Shown: in pieces, positions 1 to 8,531 of the stretch
Layout of the letters: each line of letters begins with the position of its first letter
Numbering within the stretch: position 1 is the first letter of the stretch
Assembly (NCBI RefSeq): GCF_010728325.1
Contig: NZ_AP022570.1
Coordinates: 5,518,001-5,582,000 of the forward strand
DNA: 64,000 nt
DNA from: Mycolicibacterium poriferae
GTDB lineage: Bacteria; Actinomycetota; Actinomycetes; Mycobacteriales; Mycobacteriaceae
Direction: 5' to 3'
Notes under the pieces: model-generated
The model's input: the letters and a program-made list of their open reading frames with translations, nothing else
Databases searched by the model: none
What the model was told of the DNA's origin: nothing
Program-made: the position numbers and the translations under genes

Positions 1-924
1 CTGTTCCGCAGCTCCGACGACGATCTCTCCGACGGCATGACCATCCCGGACGGCGAGTGGTTCAACGGCAACATGTTCGGTGGCGCCCCGCTCGACGGCC
101 CGACCCAGGCGCGGCCCATCATCAACCGGCCGTCCTGGCTGCCCAACTCGGTGACGCTGATCCCCACGGCGGGCGTCTCGCTGCCCACGGAGGTGACCGA
201 GGAGACGCCGTTCGGCACCATCCAGTACGTCAGCTTCATGTCGGTGTCGAACTGGGGCTCGGCGGGCCGCTGGAGCACCAACTACTCGGCGATCGCCTAC
301 TCCACCGACAACGGCGAGAACTTCACCGTCGCCCCGGAAAGTGTGCGCTACAACTCGATCTTCAGCGGCAACAAGAACTTCCAGCAGTCGGCGTTCGTCA
401 AGGGCGACGACGGCTACGTCTACATGTACGGCACGCCCAACGGCCGGCAGGGCGCGGCGTATCTGGCCCGGGTGACACCGGAGAACATCCTCGACGCCGA
501 CAAGTACGAGTATTACAAGAAGGCGTCATCGGGCTGGTTCGGATCCAGCTCGGCCAGGTGGGTGAAGAACAGTCCGTCCTCGGCGTCGGCCATCATCGGC
601 AAGTCGGGTGGGGCGTGCGGGTCGACGAAACCGGGCTACACGGTCAGCGAGATGTCGGTGCAGTACAACGACTATCTGGAGAAGTACGTCGTCATGTACG
701 GCGATCAGTTCAACAACGTCGTCATCCGCACGTCTGACACCCCGCAGGGCGAGTGGTCGGACGCGACGGTGCTGATCACCCAGCAGTCCGGCGGAATCTA
801 CGCGCCGATGATGCATCCGTGGTCGCCGTCGACGGTCGGCACGGGCTCGGACCTGTACTGGAACCTGTCACTGTGGTCGGACTACAACATCATGCTGATG
901 CGTACCGATCTGACCAAGATCTGA
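1..924 (+). CDS. DUF4185-like secreted protein, 5' end missing
   Basis: The frame is open from the first base, so the gene starts upstream and only the C-terminal part (about 307 codons) is visible. The protein is rich in aromatic residues, Ser and Asn. It has repeated beta-type strands such as WSTNYSAIAYSTDNGENF and ends in MLMRTDLTKI. That composition and the pattern of 'tracking a displayed value' motifs resemble DUF4185 proteins, a beta-propeller-like family common in mycobacterial exported proteins. The family name is recognition by pattern only. No catalytic residues can be assigned, and the signal peptide, if any, lies outside the window. Confidence 0.6.
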   Translation: MFRSSDDDLSDGMTIPDGEWFNGNMFGGAPLDGPTQARPIINRPSWLPNSVTLIPTAGVSLPTEVTEETPFGTIQYVSFMSVSNWGSAGRWSTNYSAIAYSTDNGENFTVAPESVRYNSIFSGNKNFQQSAFVKGDDGYVYMYGTPNGRQGAAYLARVTPENILDADKYEYYKKASSGWFGSSSARWVKNSPSSASAIIGKSGGACGSTKPGYTVSEMSVQYNDYLEKYVVMYGDQFNNVVIRTSDTPQGEWSDATVLITQQSGGIYAPMMHPWSPSTVGTGSDLYWNLSLWSDYNIMLMRTDLTKI

Positions 925-929
925 ACGGC

Positions 930-1799
930 TCAGTCGGCGAACGAGATCGACGCCGGCGAGCAGCCGACCACTTCGCTGTCCGCGGGGAACGTCGCCGGAC
1001 GCGCCCCGGGGATGGTCGTCTGCCGATAGAACGCGTGCTCGGCATCCGCTGAGCACTCGAAGTTGGCGTTGAGCACCTCGAAGCTCGCCGGATCGGCACC
1101 AGCGATGACTTCGCCCATCCAATAAACACGTTGCGAATCAACGGCATACGGCCCCTCGAGGACCCGGAAACTCGCGACGTCGGCATCGGTGATCTGCCGG
1201 TCGAAATAGAACGCGTGCTCGGCGTCGCGGGAGTAACCACCCGACAGCACCTCGAACGCCGACGGCGAAGCCCCGCGGATCGGCCGGTTGTTCACGTACA
1301 CCGAACCGCCGTCTTTGGCGAACAGGTAGTCGTCTTCATCGGAGACGATCTCGAACTCTGCCGGGTCGTGGGACAGCACCGCACCGTCGGAGGCGTAGAC
1401 TCGCGAGCTGTCTTTACTCAGGCCACCGGGGAGCAGTTCGAAATGCCCCGGATCGGTGCTGATCGGCTGGTCATGCTGGTAGACCCGCCGGCTGTCCTTG
1501 GCGAAGCCGGGCCGCTCCAGCAGCTCGAACGACCCCGGCTGCGCCCCCGGCAGCGGGTAGCCGTTGATGTAGACCTGGCCGCTGTCGAGGGCGTAGGTCC
1601 GGTCGATGATGTCGAAGGTGGCGGCGTCGGCGCCGTCGATCTCGAAAGCCTTGCCGGGAAAGGGATTCAGATAGTAGACGGCGTTGTCACGGACGTGGTA
1701 CCCGGCTTCGTCGACGAGCGAGTCCGGCTCGTCGACGGTGCTGCATCCCCCCGACAACGCCACGGCCACCAGCACGGTCGCGGCGATGATTGTGCGCAT
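930..1799 (-). CDS. DKNYY-repeat lipoprotein
   Basis: A 289-residue protein with a hydrophobic N-terminal segment and a lipobox (ALSGGC), so it is probably a membrane-anchored lipoprotein outside the cytoplasmic membrane. The mature part is built from about seven repeats of roughly 30 residues of the form 'A.DS..VY..g..I.GADP.SFEVL', the DKNYY family pattern of unknown function. The open frame extends upstream, but only the ATG at 1799 puts the signal peptide at the N-terminus. It lies 16 bases after the VanX-like gene on the same strand, so the two are probably co-transcribed. Function is unknown. Confidence 0.75.
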   Translation of the reverse strand: MRTIIAATVLVAVALSGGCSTVDEPDSLVDEAGYHVRDNAVYYLNPFPGKAFEIDGADAATFDIIDRTYALDSGQVYINGYPLPGAQPGSFELLERPGFAKDSRRVYQHDQPISTDPGHFELLPGGLSKDSSRVYASDGAVLSHDPAEFEIVSDEDDYLFAKDGGSVYVNNRPIRGASPSAFEVLSGGYSRDAEHAFYFDRQITDADVASFRVLEGPYAVDSQRVYWMGEVIAGADPASFEVLNANFECSADAEHAFYRQTTIPGARPATFPADSEVVGCSPASISFAD

Positions 1800-1815
1800 A
1801 TCTCCATGGAAGCAC

Positions 1816-2472
1816 TCAAACCACCGGAACATCGACGATCGGGCGCTGCACTGCGGCCCCGGGGCCGTCGAAATGCCACCACTCGCCCGAGTACACGGTA
1901 AACCCGCCGGCGGCCATCGCCTCACGTAGGCGCGTCCGGTTGGCCCGGGCGGCCGGGCTCACGCCGTCGCTGGCGTCGGCATGGCTGCGCGGCGTGAAGT
2001 CGTCGAAACCGGTGCCCATGTCCACCAGACCGGTCGTATCGGCCAGCGTGACGTCCACCGACCGGCCCGTCTCGTGACTCTTCGAATAGGGGCCCGGCCG
2101 GGCGACCCAGGCGGGGTTGGGAACCACTTCGAACATCGCCACCTGGACCGAATGCGGCCGGTAACAGTCCCAGAACACCAGCCGCTCGCCGCCGCGGCGC
2201 ACCACGGCCGCGGCCACGCGGAGTCCGGCGGCCAGCGATTCGTGCACCAGGCAGCGGGCCCCGGCGGGGTACAGCGGCACCCCGACGAAGTTGGCGGCGG
2301 TGGCGTAGCGCAGGTCGATCACCGCGTCCGGCACCACGCTGCGCACGTCGACGAACCCCACCGCGCGCGCCGCATCCGACACCGGCGGCACCTGGGCAGC
2401 CGACAAGGGGGCGGTCGCGAGCCCGCCAATCACCATGCCGCACAGCACAACGATGCGTCGCCCCAGGTTCAT
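1816..2472 (-). CDS. VanX-type D-alanyl-D-alanine dipeptidase, exported
   Basis: 218 residues with an N-terminal signal peptide (hydrophobic stretch about residues 6-25, ending in SAAQ). Zinc-ligand motifs of the VanX/M15D family are present: SKSHETGRSVDVTL (the SxHxxGxxxD motif, about residues 128-141) and EWWHF near residue 195. VanX enzymes hydrolyse D-Ala-D-Ala. An exported chromosomal copy outside a vancomycin-resistance cluster is more likely to act on cell-wall-derived dipeptide than in resistance. It precedes the DKNYY lipoprotein gene and is divergent from the XdhC-like gene across a 28-base gap. Confidence 0.82.
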   Translation of the reverse strand: MNLGRRIVVLCGMVIGGLATAPLSAAQVPPVSDAARAVGFVDVRSVVPDAVIDLRYATAANFVGVPLYPAGARCLVHESLAAGLRVAAAVVRRGGERLVFWDCYRPHSVQVAMFEVVPNPAWVARPGPYSKSHETGRSVDVTLADTTGLVDMGTGFDDFTPRSHADASDGVSPAARANRTRLREAMAAGGFTVYSGEWWHFDGPGAAVQRPIVDVPVV

Positions 2473-2500
2473 GAAGCCAGCCTAGGCATACACTGCGCTG

Positions 2501-3622
2501 GTGCGCGACGTACTCGACGAGTTGCTCGCCGTCTGGCGGGCAGGCGGCACCGCCGGGCTGTCGACCGTCGTGCGCACGATGAAATCGGCGCCCCGTCCAC
2601 CGGGAGCGGCGATGGTGGTGTCCCCGGACGGCACCGTCGCCGGCTCGGTGTCGGGCGGCTGCGTCGAGGCGGCGGTGTACGAACTCGCCGCCGATGTGGT
2701 CGCCAGTGGACGGCCCGAGTTGCAGCGCTACGGCGTCAGCGACGACGACGCGTTCGCCGTCGGGTTGACCTGTGGCGGCACCATCGACGTGTTCACCGAA
2801 GCGGTGTCGCGGGAGACATTTCCGCACCTTCAGGCGGTCGCCGACGACATCGCCGCGCACCGCGCGGTCGCGGTCGCCACGATCGTGGCCCATCCCGACT
2901 CCGCCCGGGTGGGTGCGCGGCTGGTGGTCGGCGCCGACTCGACCCTGGGCACCCTCGGGTCGGCGCGCACCGACGCCGCGGTCGCCGACGACGCGCGCGG
3001 GTTGCTGGCCGCCGGCCGGTCGGCGGTGCTGACCTACGGTCCCGACGGCCAGCGCCAGGAGGCCGGCATGGAGGTCTTCGTCGCCAGCCACGCTCCCCCG
3101 CCGAGAATGCTCGTCTTCGGAGCCATCGACTTCGCCGCTGCGCTGGCCCGCCAGGCCGCGTTGCTGGGTTACCGGGTCACCGTCTGCGACGCCCGGCCGG
3201 TGTTCACCACGGCCGCCCGATTCCCCGCCGCGGAGGACGTGGTCGTCGACTGGCCCGACCGCTATCTGGCCGCACAGGCCACCCAGGGCGCGATCGACGA
3301 CCGGACCGCGATCTGCGTGCTGACCCATGATCCCAAGTTCGACGTTCCCGTCCTGCAGGTCGCGCTGCGGCTCCCTGATGTGGGCTACATCGGGGTGATG
3401 GGATCGCGGCGCACCCACCAGGACCGGCTGCGCCGGCTGCGCGAAGCGGGACTGTCCGAGGCCGAACTGGCCAGGTTGTCCAGCCCCATCGGGTTGGACC
3501 TCGGGGCGCGGACACCGGAGGAGACCGCGGTGTCGATCGCCGCCGAGATCATCGCGCGGCGCTGGGGCGGCGGTGGCCGACCACTCACTGAACTGGGCGG
3601 ACGCATCCACCACGAGGCCTGA
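2501..3622 (+). CDS. XdhC/CoxI family protein
   Basis: 373 residues, GTG start. XdhC/CoxI proteins bind and insert the sulfurated molybdenum cofactor into molybdenum hydroxylases. The N-terminal XdhC domain carries SVSGGCVEAAVYE (about residues 49-61) and GLTCGGTIDVF (about 88-98). The C-terminal Rossmann-like domain carries RMLVFGAIDFAAALA (about 202-216) and the GVMGSRRTHQDR motif near residue 303. It stands just upstream of the CoxL/G/M/S-like operon in the same direction, which supports a role in maturing that enzyme. An inverted repeat at 3631-3655 separates it from the operon, so it may be transcribed separately. Confidence 0.85.
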   Translation: MRDVLDELLAVWRAGGTAGLSTVVRTMKSAPRPPGAAMVVSPDGTVAGSVSGGCVEAAVYELAADVVASGRPELQRYGVSDDDAFAVGLTCGGTIDVFTEAVSRETFPHLQAVADDIAAHRAVAVATIVAHPDSARVGARLVVGADSTLGTLGSARTDAAVADDARGLLAAGRSAVLTYGPDGQRQEAGMEVFVASHAPPPRMLVFGAIDFAAALARQAALLGYRVTVCDARPVFTTAARFPAAEDVVVDWPDRYLAAQATQGAIDDRTAICVLTHDPKFDVPVLQVALRLPDVGYIGVMGSRRTHQDRLRRLREAGLSEAELARLSSPIGLDLGARTPEETAVSIAAEIIARRWGGGGRPLTELGGRIHHEA

Positions 3623-3630
3623 ACAGCGAT

Positions 3631-3655
3631 GAGACATTCATGGTGGAAATGTCTC
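3631..3655. promoter_or_regulatory. Inverted repeat, candidate operator of the molybdenum hydroxylase operon
   Basis: Perfect 8-bp arms GAGACATT (3631-3638) and AATGTCTC (3648-3655) flank a 9-bp spacer. A -10-like TACGAT follows at 3663-3668, and the first possible start codon of the large subunit is at 3684. The position suits a repressor or activator site, but the regulator is unknown and no candidate regulator gene is adjacent. Confidence 0.5.
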
Positions 3656-3683
3656 TCTCGAATACGATAACGTCACTCTCCAA

Positions 3684-6059
3684 GTGCAGAGGGGAGTGAT
3701 CGAACTGACCGACACCGCCAGCCACACCGGCACCGTCACCGCGCGCTACGCCGGCCGACGTGTCGAACGCATCGAGGACAGCCGGCTGCTCACCGGTCAC
3801 GGCTCGTTCGTCGACGACATCAGCCGTCCCGGTATGCTGCACGCCTGCTTCGTCCGCAGCCCGTTCGCCCGCGCCAGAATCCGAGGGATCGACGCCTCGG
3901 CCGCGCTGGACCTGCCCGGCGTGCACGCGGTGTTCACCGCCGCCGACCTGAACCCCGACGTCCGCGAAGCGTGGCACGCGGTCGCCGGCAAGGACATCCC
4001 GGACACCCCGCGACCACCGCTGGCCGAGGCCGAGGTGCGCTTCGTCGGTGATCCGCTCGCGCTGGTGATCGCCGAGAGCCGCTATCTGGCCGAGGATGCC
4101 GTCGAGCTCGTCGACGTCGACTACGAACCGTTGCCCGCAGTCGCGGACTTCACCCGTGCCGTAGGCGGGTCGGCCGCCGGGGCGCCCGTCGTGCACGACG
4201 CCTATCCGGACAACGTGGCCGGCGGAATGGGTGGGGCACCCCCGGATGAGGACACCTTCTCCGGGGCCGCGCACGTCGCTTCGGCGCACGTCTACCAGCA
4301 GATCCACGCACCGGTCCCGATCGAGACCCGCGGGATGGTGGTGGACTGGCAGGCCGCCTCCGGCGATCTGACCATCTGGGCGTCCACCCAGACCCCGCAC
4401 GAGTTGCGCGCCTTCGCCGCGCGACTGCTGGGTATCCCCGCCCAGCGAGTGCGGGTGATCATGCGCGACACCGGCGGCGGCTTCGGTCAGAAGGTCGTGC
4501 CGATGCGCGAGGACATGTGCGTGCTGCTGGCCGCACGTCGCGTCTCGGCGCCACTGAAGTGGATCGAGGACCGCCGGGAGAACCTGATGACGGCCGGTCA
4601 GGCGCGTCACGTCGACGGTGACGTACGGATGGCGTTCGACGAGGACGGCGCCATCCTGGCCGCCGACATCGACTTTCTCCAGGACGTCGGGGCCTACCCC
4701 ACGCCGTATCCCGTGCTCACCACCGCGGCGATCGGGATGTTCTTCCCCGGCCCCTATCGGGTCCCGAAGGCCAGCTTCAACTACAAGACGGTCTTCTCCA
4801 ACACCGCGGGCCTGGCCGCCTATCGGGGCCCGTGGCAGTACGAAACCCTCACGCGGGAAATCCTTCTCGACATCGCCGCCCGCCAGATGGGTCTTGACCC
4901 GCTCGAGTTGCGGCGCCGCAACATCCTGCGCGGCGACGAGATGCCCTACTTCAATCCGAACGGCATGCCCTACGACCACGTCGCCCCGGCCGACACCCTG
5001 GAGCAGGCGGTGAAGATCCTCGACCACGAGGGCTTCCGCACGATGCAGGCCGAAGCGCTGGCGCAGGGCCGCTACCTCGGCTTGGGCTACTCGGCCTACA
5101 TCGAGCCGACCGGCGCAGCCACCGGTCACCTCGCCTCCGAGGGCGCCACCATCCGGATGGAGTCGACCGGCAAGATCAACGTCTACGTCAACGGCGGCTC
5201 GACGGGTAACAGCATCGAGACGACGGTCGTGCAGTTGACCGCCGACGCGCTGGGTGCCGACATCGCCGACGTCGCCACCATCCAGGGCGACACCGCCGTC
5301 ACCCCGTACGGCGCGGGCACCCAGGGCAGTCGCAGCGGACCGATGACCGCCGGGGCGGTGCACGAAGCAGGCACGATCCTGCGCAGGCAGATCGTCGCGA
5401 TGGCCGCGGCGATGCTGGGCGTCGAGGAAACCGCCGTGGAACTGTCCGGGTCGAAAGCCCTTGTCCGCGAGGATCCCGGCACGTCGGTCAGCTTCGCCGA
5501 CCTCGCCTACCGGGCCTACTACGAGCCGCAGCAGCTGCCGCCGGGGATGTCGGCGTCACTGGAGGCGACAGCGCGGTTCACCTCGCCCCCCACCGCGCCG
5601 ATCCACTGGGCCAACGCCACCCACGCGTGCACCTGCGAGGTCGACGTCGAGACCGGTCACGTGACGTTGACGCGCTACATCGTCAGCGAGGACGTCGGCC
5701 CGATGATCAATCCGAACGTGGTCGAGGGCCAGATCGCCGGCGGCACCGTACAGGGCATCGGCGGCGCCCTGCTGGAGCAGATGTCCTACGACGAGGACGG
5801 CAACCCGCTGTCGTCGACCTTCGTCGACTACCTGCTTCCCACCGCCACCGAGGTACCGCCGATCGAGTACGGCCACGTCGAGATTCCCGGCCCGGGTGTC
5901 GGTGGTTACAAGGGCTGCGGCGAGGGCGGCGCGATCGGTTCCACGCCCGCGGTGATCAACGCGATCAACGATGCGCTGGCGCCGCTGGGCGCGACGATCA
6001 CCACCCTTCCGGCCTCCCCGGCCGCCATCATCGAGGCCATCGAACAAGCGGCGAACTAG
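3684..6059 (+). CDS. Molybdenum hydroxylase large subunit, CoxL/XdhB-like
   Basis: 791 residues from GTG 3684; GTG 3696 is an alternative, and neither has an ideal ribosome site. This is the molybdopterin-cytosine-dinucleotide subunit of the xanthine oxidase family: the a/b hammerhead domain comes first (RRVERIEDSRLLTG onwards), then two Mo-cofactor domains. Visible Mo-site motifs are GGGFGQK near residue 268, the active-site loop AYRGPW at 379-384, and GCGEGG with the conserved catalytic Glu at 747. Form I CO dehydrogenase carries a CSFR-type loop with the Cu-ligating Cys; that Cys is absent here, so CO is an unlikely substrate. Partners are the CoxM- and CoxS-like genes downstream. The true substrate is unknown. 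Confidence 0.87.
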   Translation: MQRGVIELTDTASHTGTVTARYAGRRVERIEDSRLLTGHGSFVDDISRPGMLHACFVRSPFARARIRGIDASAALDLPGVHAVFTAADLNPDVREAWHAVAGKDIPDTPRPPLAEAEVRFVGDPLALVIAESRYLAEDAVELVDVDYEPLPAVADFTRAVGGSAAGAPVVHDAYPDNVAGGMGGAPPDEDTFSGAAHVASAHVYQQIHAPVPIETRGMVVDWQAASGDLTIWASTQTPHELRAFAARLLGIPAQRVRVIMRDTGGGFGQKVVPMREDMCVLLAARRVSAPLKWIEDRRENLMTAGQARHVDGDVRMAFDEDGAILAADIDFLQDVGAYPTPYPVLTTAAIGMFFPGPYRVPKASFNYKTVFSNTAGLAAYRGPWQYETLTREILLDIAARQMGLDPLELRRRNILRGDEMPYFNPNGMPYDHVAPADTLEQAVKILDHEGFRTMQAEALAQGRYLGLGYSAYIEPTGAATGHLASEGATIRMESTGKINVYVNGGSTGNSIETTVVQLTADALGADIADVATIQGDTAVTPYGAGTQGSRSGPMTAGAVHEAGTILRRQIVAMAAAMLGVEETAVELSGSKALVREDPGTSVSFADLAYRAYYEPQQLPPGMSASLEATARFTSPPTAPIHWANATHACTCEVDVETGHVTLTRYIVSEDVGPMINPNVVEGQIAGGTVQGIGGALLEQMSYDEDGNPLSSTFVDYLLPTATEVPPIEYGHVEIPGPGVGGYKGCGEGGAIGSTPAVINAINDALAPLGATITTLPASPAAIIEAIEQAAN

Positions 6060-6077
6060 CGCCAGAGCGGAGCGAAC

Positions 6078-6776
6078 ATGGAGTTGGTCAACGAATTTCG
6101 CGTCCCGGTTCCCTCCACGACCGCGTGGACGGTGCTGACCGACGTGCAGCGTGTCGCACCGTGCATCCCGGGCGCGCAGCTGTTGTCGGTCGACGGGGAC
6201 GATTTCACCGGGGCGGTGAAGGTCAAGGTCGGCCCGATCACGGTGTCCTACCAGGGCGAGGCCACGTTCACCGAGAAGGACGAGTCCGCGCAGCGGGTGG
6301 TCATCAGGGCCAACGGCAAGGAGACCCGCGGCAGCGGTAACGCCGCCGCGTTGGTCACCGCACAGCTGAAGGACGAAGGCGACGTCACCGGGGTGGTCAT
6401 CACCACCGACCTGACGATCTCGGGGAAGGCGGCCCAGTTCGGCCGCGGCGTGCTCGCCGACGTGGCCGGCAATCTGATCGCGCAGTTCGCCAAGCGGCTG
6501 GAAGCCGACCTGCAGGGCGGTGCCGACGCACCCCAGTCCGCGACCGCGGCGCCCACCACGGAACAGGCCACCGCTGCGGCCGCACCCAGCGCCGACGACT
6601 CGGTCGACCTGGTGAAAGTGGTGGCGCTGCCGATCGCCAAGAGGTATGCGCCCGTCGTCGCTGCACTGGCCGGCGGTCTGGCCGCCGGCATCCTGATCGG
6701 CCGGCGCCGGCGCAGTCCCCACGTGCCGCCCGCACTCGACGAGCTGCTCGCCGCGCTGTCACGGCTCACCTCATGA
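6078..6776 (+). CDS. CoxG-like SRPBCC protein with C-terminal membrane anchor
   Basis: 232 residues. The N-terminal 150 residues fit the CoxG/SRPBCC fold (start MELVNEFRVPVPSTTAWTVL, with LTDVQRVAPCIPGAQLL). A low-complexity Ala/Thr linker follows (about 150-178), then a hydrophobic segment near residues 193-212 (VVAALAGGLAAGILIG) ending in RRRR-type positive charge. CoxG recruits CO dehydrogenase to the membrane, so this protein probably tethers the neighbouring hydroxylase. The stop overlaps the start of the FAD-subunit gene by 4 bases (ATGA), indicating translational coupling. Confidence 0.82.
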   Translation: MELVNEFRVPVPSTTAWTVLTDVQRVAPCIPGAQLLSVDGDDFTGAVKVKVGPITVSYQGEATFTEKDESAQRVVIRANGKETRGSGNAAALVTAQLKDEGDVTGVVITTDLTISGKAAQFGRGVLADVAGNLIAQFAKRLEADLQGGADAPQSATAAPTTEQATAAAAPSADDSVDLVKVVALPIAKRYAPVVAALAGGLAAGILIGRRRRSPHVPPALDELLAALSRLTS

Positions 6777-7660
6777 AAGCCGCCCCGTTCGCCTATCACC
6801 GGCCCGAGTCGGTGAAGGAGGCAGCCGACATGCTCGCCGAATTCGGTGACGACGCCAAGGTGTTGGCCGGTGGTCAGAGCCTGGTGCCGATGCTGGCGAT
6901 GCGGTTGACGCACTTCGACAATCTCATCGACATCTCCCGCGTCGGCGAGCTGTGCGGCATCGATCTCGACGACGGAGCGGTACGCATCGGCGCGACCACC
7001 TCGCACGCCCTCGTCGGGATGGACGACGAGGTCGCCGACTCTGTCCCGCTGCTGACGATGGCCACCCCGCACATCGGCCACTTCCAGATCCGCACCCGCG
7101 GCACGCTGGGTGGTGCGATCGCCCACGCCGACCCGGCCGCGGAGTACGCCGCCGTGGCGCTGGCGCTCGACGCCGACATGGAGGCGCACTCCTCGCGCGG
7201 CGCCCGGACCATCCCGGCCGCCGAGTTCTTCACCGGCTTGTGGGAGACCTCCCTGGCTTCCGACGAGATCCTCACCGCGGCGCGGTTCCCGGCGTGGGAT
7301 GGCCGCAGCGGCTTCGCCGTGCACGAATTCGCTCGCCGACATGGCGATTTCGCGATCGCGGGGGCCGTGGCGGCGGTCCAGGTCGACGCCGATGACCGGG
7401 TGAGTCGGTGCGGGGTGGGCCTGCTCGGACTGGGTTCGACGCCACTGCGCGGCACCACTGCTGAGGACGCTCTTGTCGGCCAGACGGTGAGCGACCTCGG
7501 CGGGGACGCCGCGCTCGAGATAGCCCGGTCGACCATGGCGGCAATCGAGGACATTCCCGCCGATCTGCAGGGGTCGTCGGCATACCGGGCCCGGGTCGGC
7601 GCGACGATGCTGGCGCGGGCGCTCTCCGAAGCCCTCGCAGCGGCGAGCGAGAAAGAGTGA
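6773..7660 (+). CDS. Molybdenum hydroxylase FAD-binding subunit, CoxM-like
   Basis: 295 residues, the usual length of CoxM-type subunits. It has the two FAD pyrophosphate motifs of the family: AGGQSLVPMLAMR (about residues 32-44) and RGTLGGAIAHADPAAE (about 110-125). A CO-dehydrogenase flavoprotein C-terminal domain follows. It passes electrons from the 2Fe-2S subunit to the final acceptor. Its start overlaps the coxG-like stop by 4 bases, and its end overlaps the coxS-like start by 4 bases, so G-M-S are translated as a coupled unit. Confidence 0.9.
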   Translation: MKAAPFAYHRPESVKEAADMLAEFGDDAKVLAGGQSLVPMLAMRLTHFDNLIDISRVGELCGIDLDDGAVRIGATTSHALVGMDDEVADSVPLLTMATPHIGHFQIRTRGTLGGAIAHADPAAEYAAVALALDADMEAHSSRGARTIPAAEFFTGLWETSLASDEILTAARFPAWDGRSGFAVHEFARRHGDFAIAGAVAAVQVDADDRVSRCGVGLLGLGSTPLRGTTAEDALVGQTVSDLGGDAALEIARSTMAAIEDIPADLQGSSAYRARVGATMLARALSEALAAASEKE

Positions 7661-8175
7661 CCATGCACGAGACAGCGGTCGAGATCACCGTGAACGGCAA
7701 GCAGGTTCGCCACATCGTGGAACCGAGGTTGACGCTGGCGGACTTCCTGCGCGAGAAGTGCGGCCTGACCGGGACGCACCTGGGGTGTGAGCACGGCGCC
7801 TGCGGCGCCTGCACCGTGCTGCTCGACGGCCAGGCGGTGCGGGCATGCCTGATCTTCGCGGTACAGGCCGAGGGGCAGGACGTCACCACCGTCGAAGGGA
7901 TCGCCGGCGAATCCGGCGAGCTGTCGCCCGTGCAGTCCGCGCTGCGCGAGTGCCACGGCCTTCAATGCGGTTTCTGTACACCGGGATTCGTCACCAGCAT
8001 CACGGCCCTGCTGCGGGACAACCCGTCTCCCACCGACGAGGAGATCCGGGAGGGTCTGTCCGGGAACTTCTGCCGGTGCACCGGCTATCAGGGCATCATC
8101 AATGCGGTTCACCGCGCCTCCGAGATGACTGAAGCGACTGCCACGGCTGAGATGACTGACCAGGCTATGAGCTGA
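7657..8175 (+). CDS. Molybdenum hydroxylase 2Fe-2S subunit, CoxS-like
   Basis: 172 residues. The plant-type ferredoxin cluster motif GCEHGACGACTVLLDG lies near residue 45. The second, C-terminal four-Cys cluster motif (CGFCTPGFV, then CRCTGYQG) lies near residues 105-148. Together these are diagnostic for the small subunit of xanthine oxidase-family enzymes, which relays electrons from Mo to FAD. It is the last gene of the operon. The C-terminal tail after residue 155 is rich in Thr, Ala and Met and adds nothing recognisable. Confidence 0.92.
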   Translation: MTMHETAVEITVNGKQVRHIVEPRLTLADFLREKCGLTGTHLGCEHGACGACTVLLDGQAVRACLIFAVQAEGQDVTTVEGIAGESGELSPVQSALRECHGLQCGFCTPGFVTSITALLRDNPSPTDEEIREGLSGNFCRCTGYQGIINAVHRASEMTEATATAEMTDQAMS

Positions 8176-8386
8176 GTGCCGGGGACGGACCCGTCCGGCC
8201 CGGCGCCCCGCTGGGCGTGGCACCCGTCGAGCGGACGCCCCCCTCCTGTACCGGCCCCGCCCCGATTCGGGCTCCCCGTCAGTCCGGCATCCCGTCCGCA
8301 CTCGCCCCTCCAGCCTGGCGCCCATCCGCGCAGGCTCCCGTCCCAGCTTCGGCCACCCCTCGCGCGTTGGCTCCGTCTCACCGACT

Positions 8387-8432
8387 GTGAATCCTCTGCG
8401 AAAAGTCGTGCAGGTTCTCGCAATCAGTTCAC
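8387..8432. repeat. 46-bp palindromic element, isolated copy
   Basis: The element begins GTGAATCCTCTGCGAAAA and ends CAGTTCAC. The GTGAA/TTCAC ends are inverted, with an inner imperfect TGCGAA/CTCGCA pair. The same 46-bp unit, with the same ends and length, occurs three more times at 41470, 41627 and 41783. This copy is more diverged in the middle. Like the others it is followed by GCTCG(A/G)CG and lies after the end of a plus-strand operon. It could act as a terminator hairpin or protein-binding site, or be a short mobile repeat. Confidence 0.75.
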
Positions 8433-8522
8433 GCTCGGCGACGGGCCGCGCCGGTACGGCATGCTCGGCGACGGGCCGCGCCGGTGCGGCATGCTCGGCG
8501 ACGGGCCGCGCCGGTACGGCAT
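8433..8522 (+). repeat. Three 30-bp direct tandem repeats
   Basis: Three copies of a 30-bp unit beginning GCTCGGCGACGGGCC start at 8433, 8463 and 8493. They are identical except for one base (8486, g instead of a). The array directly abuts the 46-bp palindrome and ends ten bases before the ATG at 8532, so it occupies the leader of the dehydrogenase gene. An upstream in-frame ATG inside it would add 16 residues, which I consider non-genuine. Confidence 0.9.
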
Positions 8523-8531
8523 GCTGAAGAC

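Larger units (their letters stand above)
8176..8531. other. 356-bp non-coding gap rich in repeats
   Basis: There is no convincing gene between the coxS-like stop and the next ATG. The first 200 bases are C-rich with no recognised element. The second half holds one 46-bp palindromic element (8387-8432) followed directly by three 30-bp tandem repeats (8433-8522) ending ten bases before the next gene. Confidence 0.7.

Noticed and set aside
3684..8175. Form I CO dehydrogenase operon.
   Set aside because: The large subunit lacks the Cys-containing loop for the Cu ligand; only the gene order resembles CODH.
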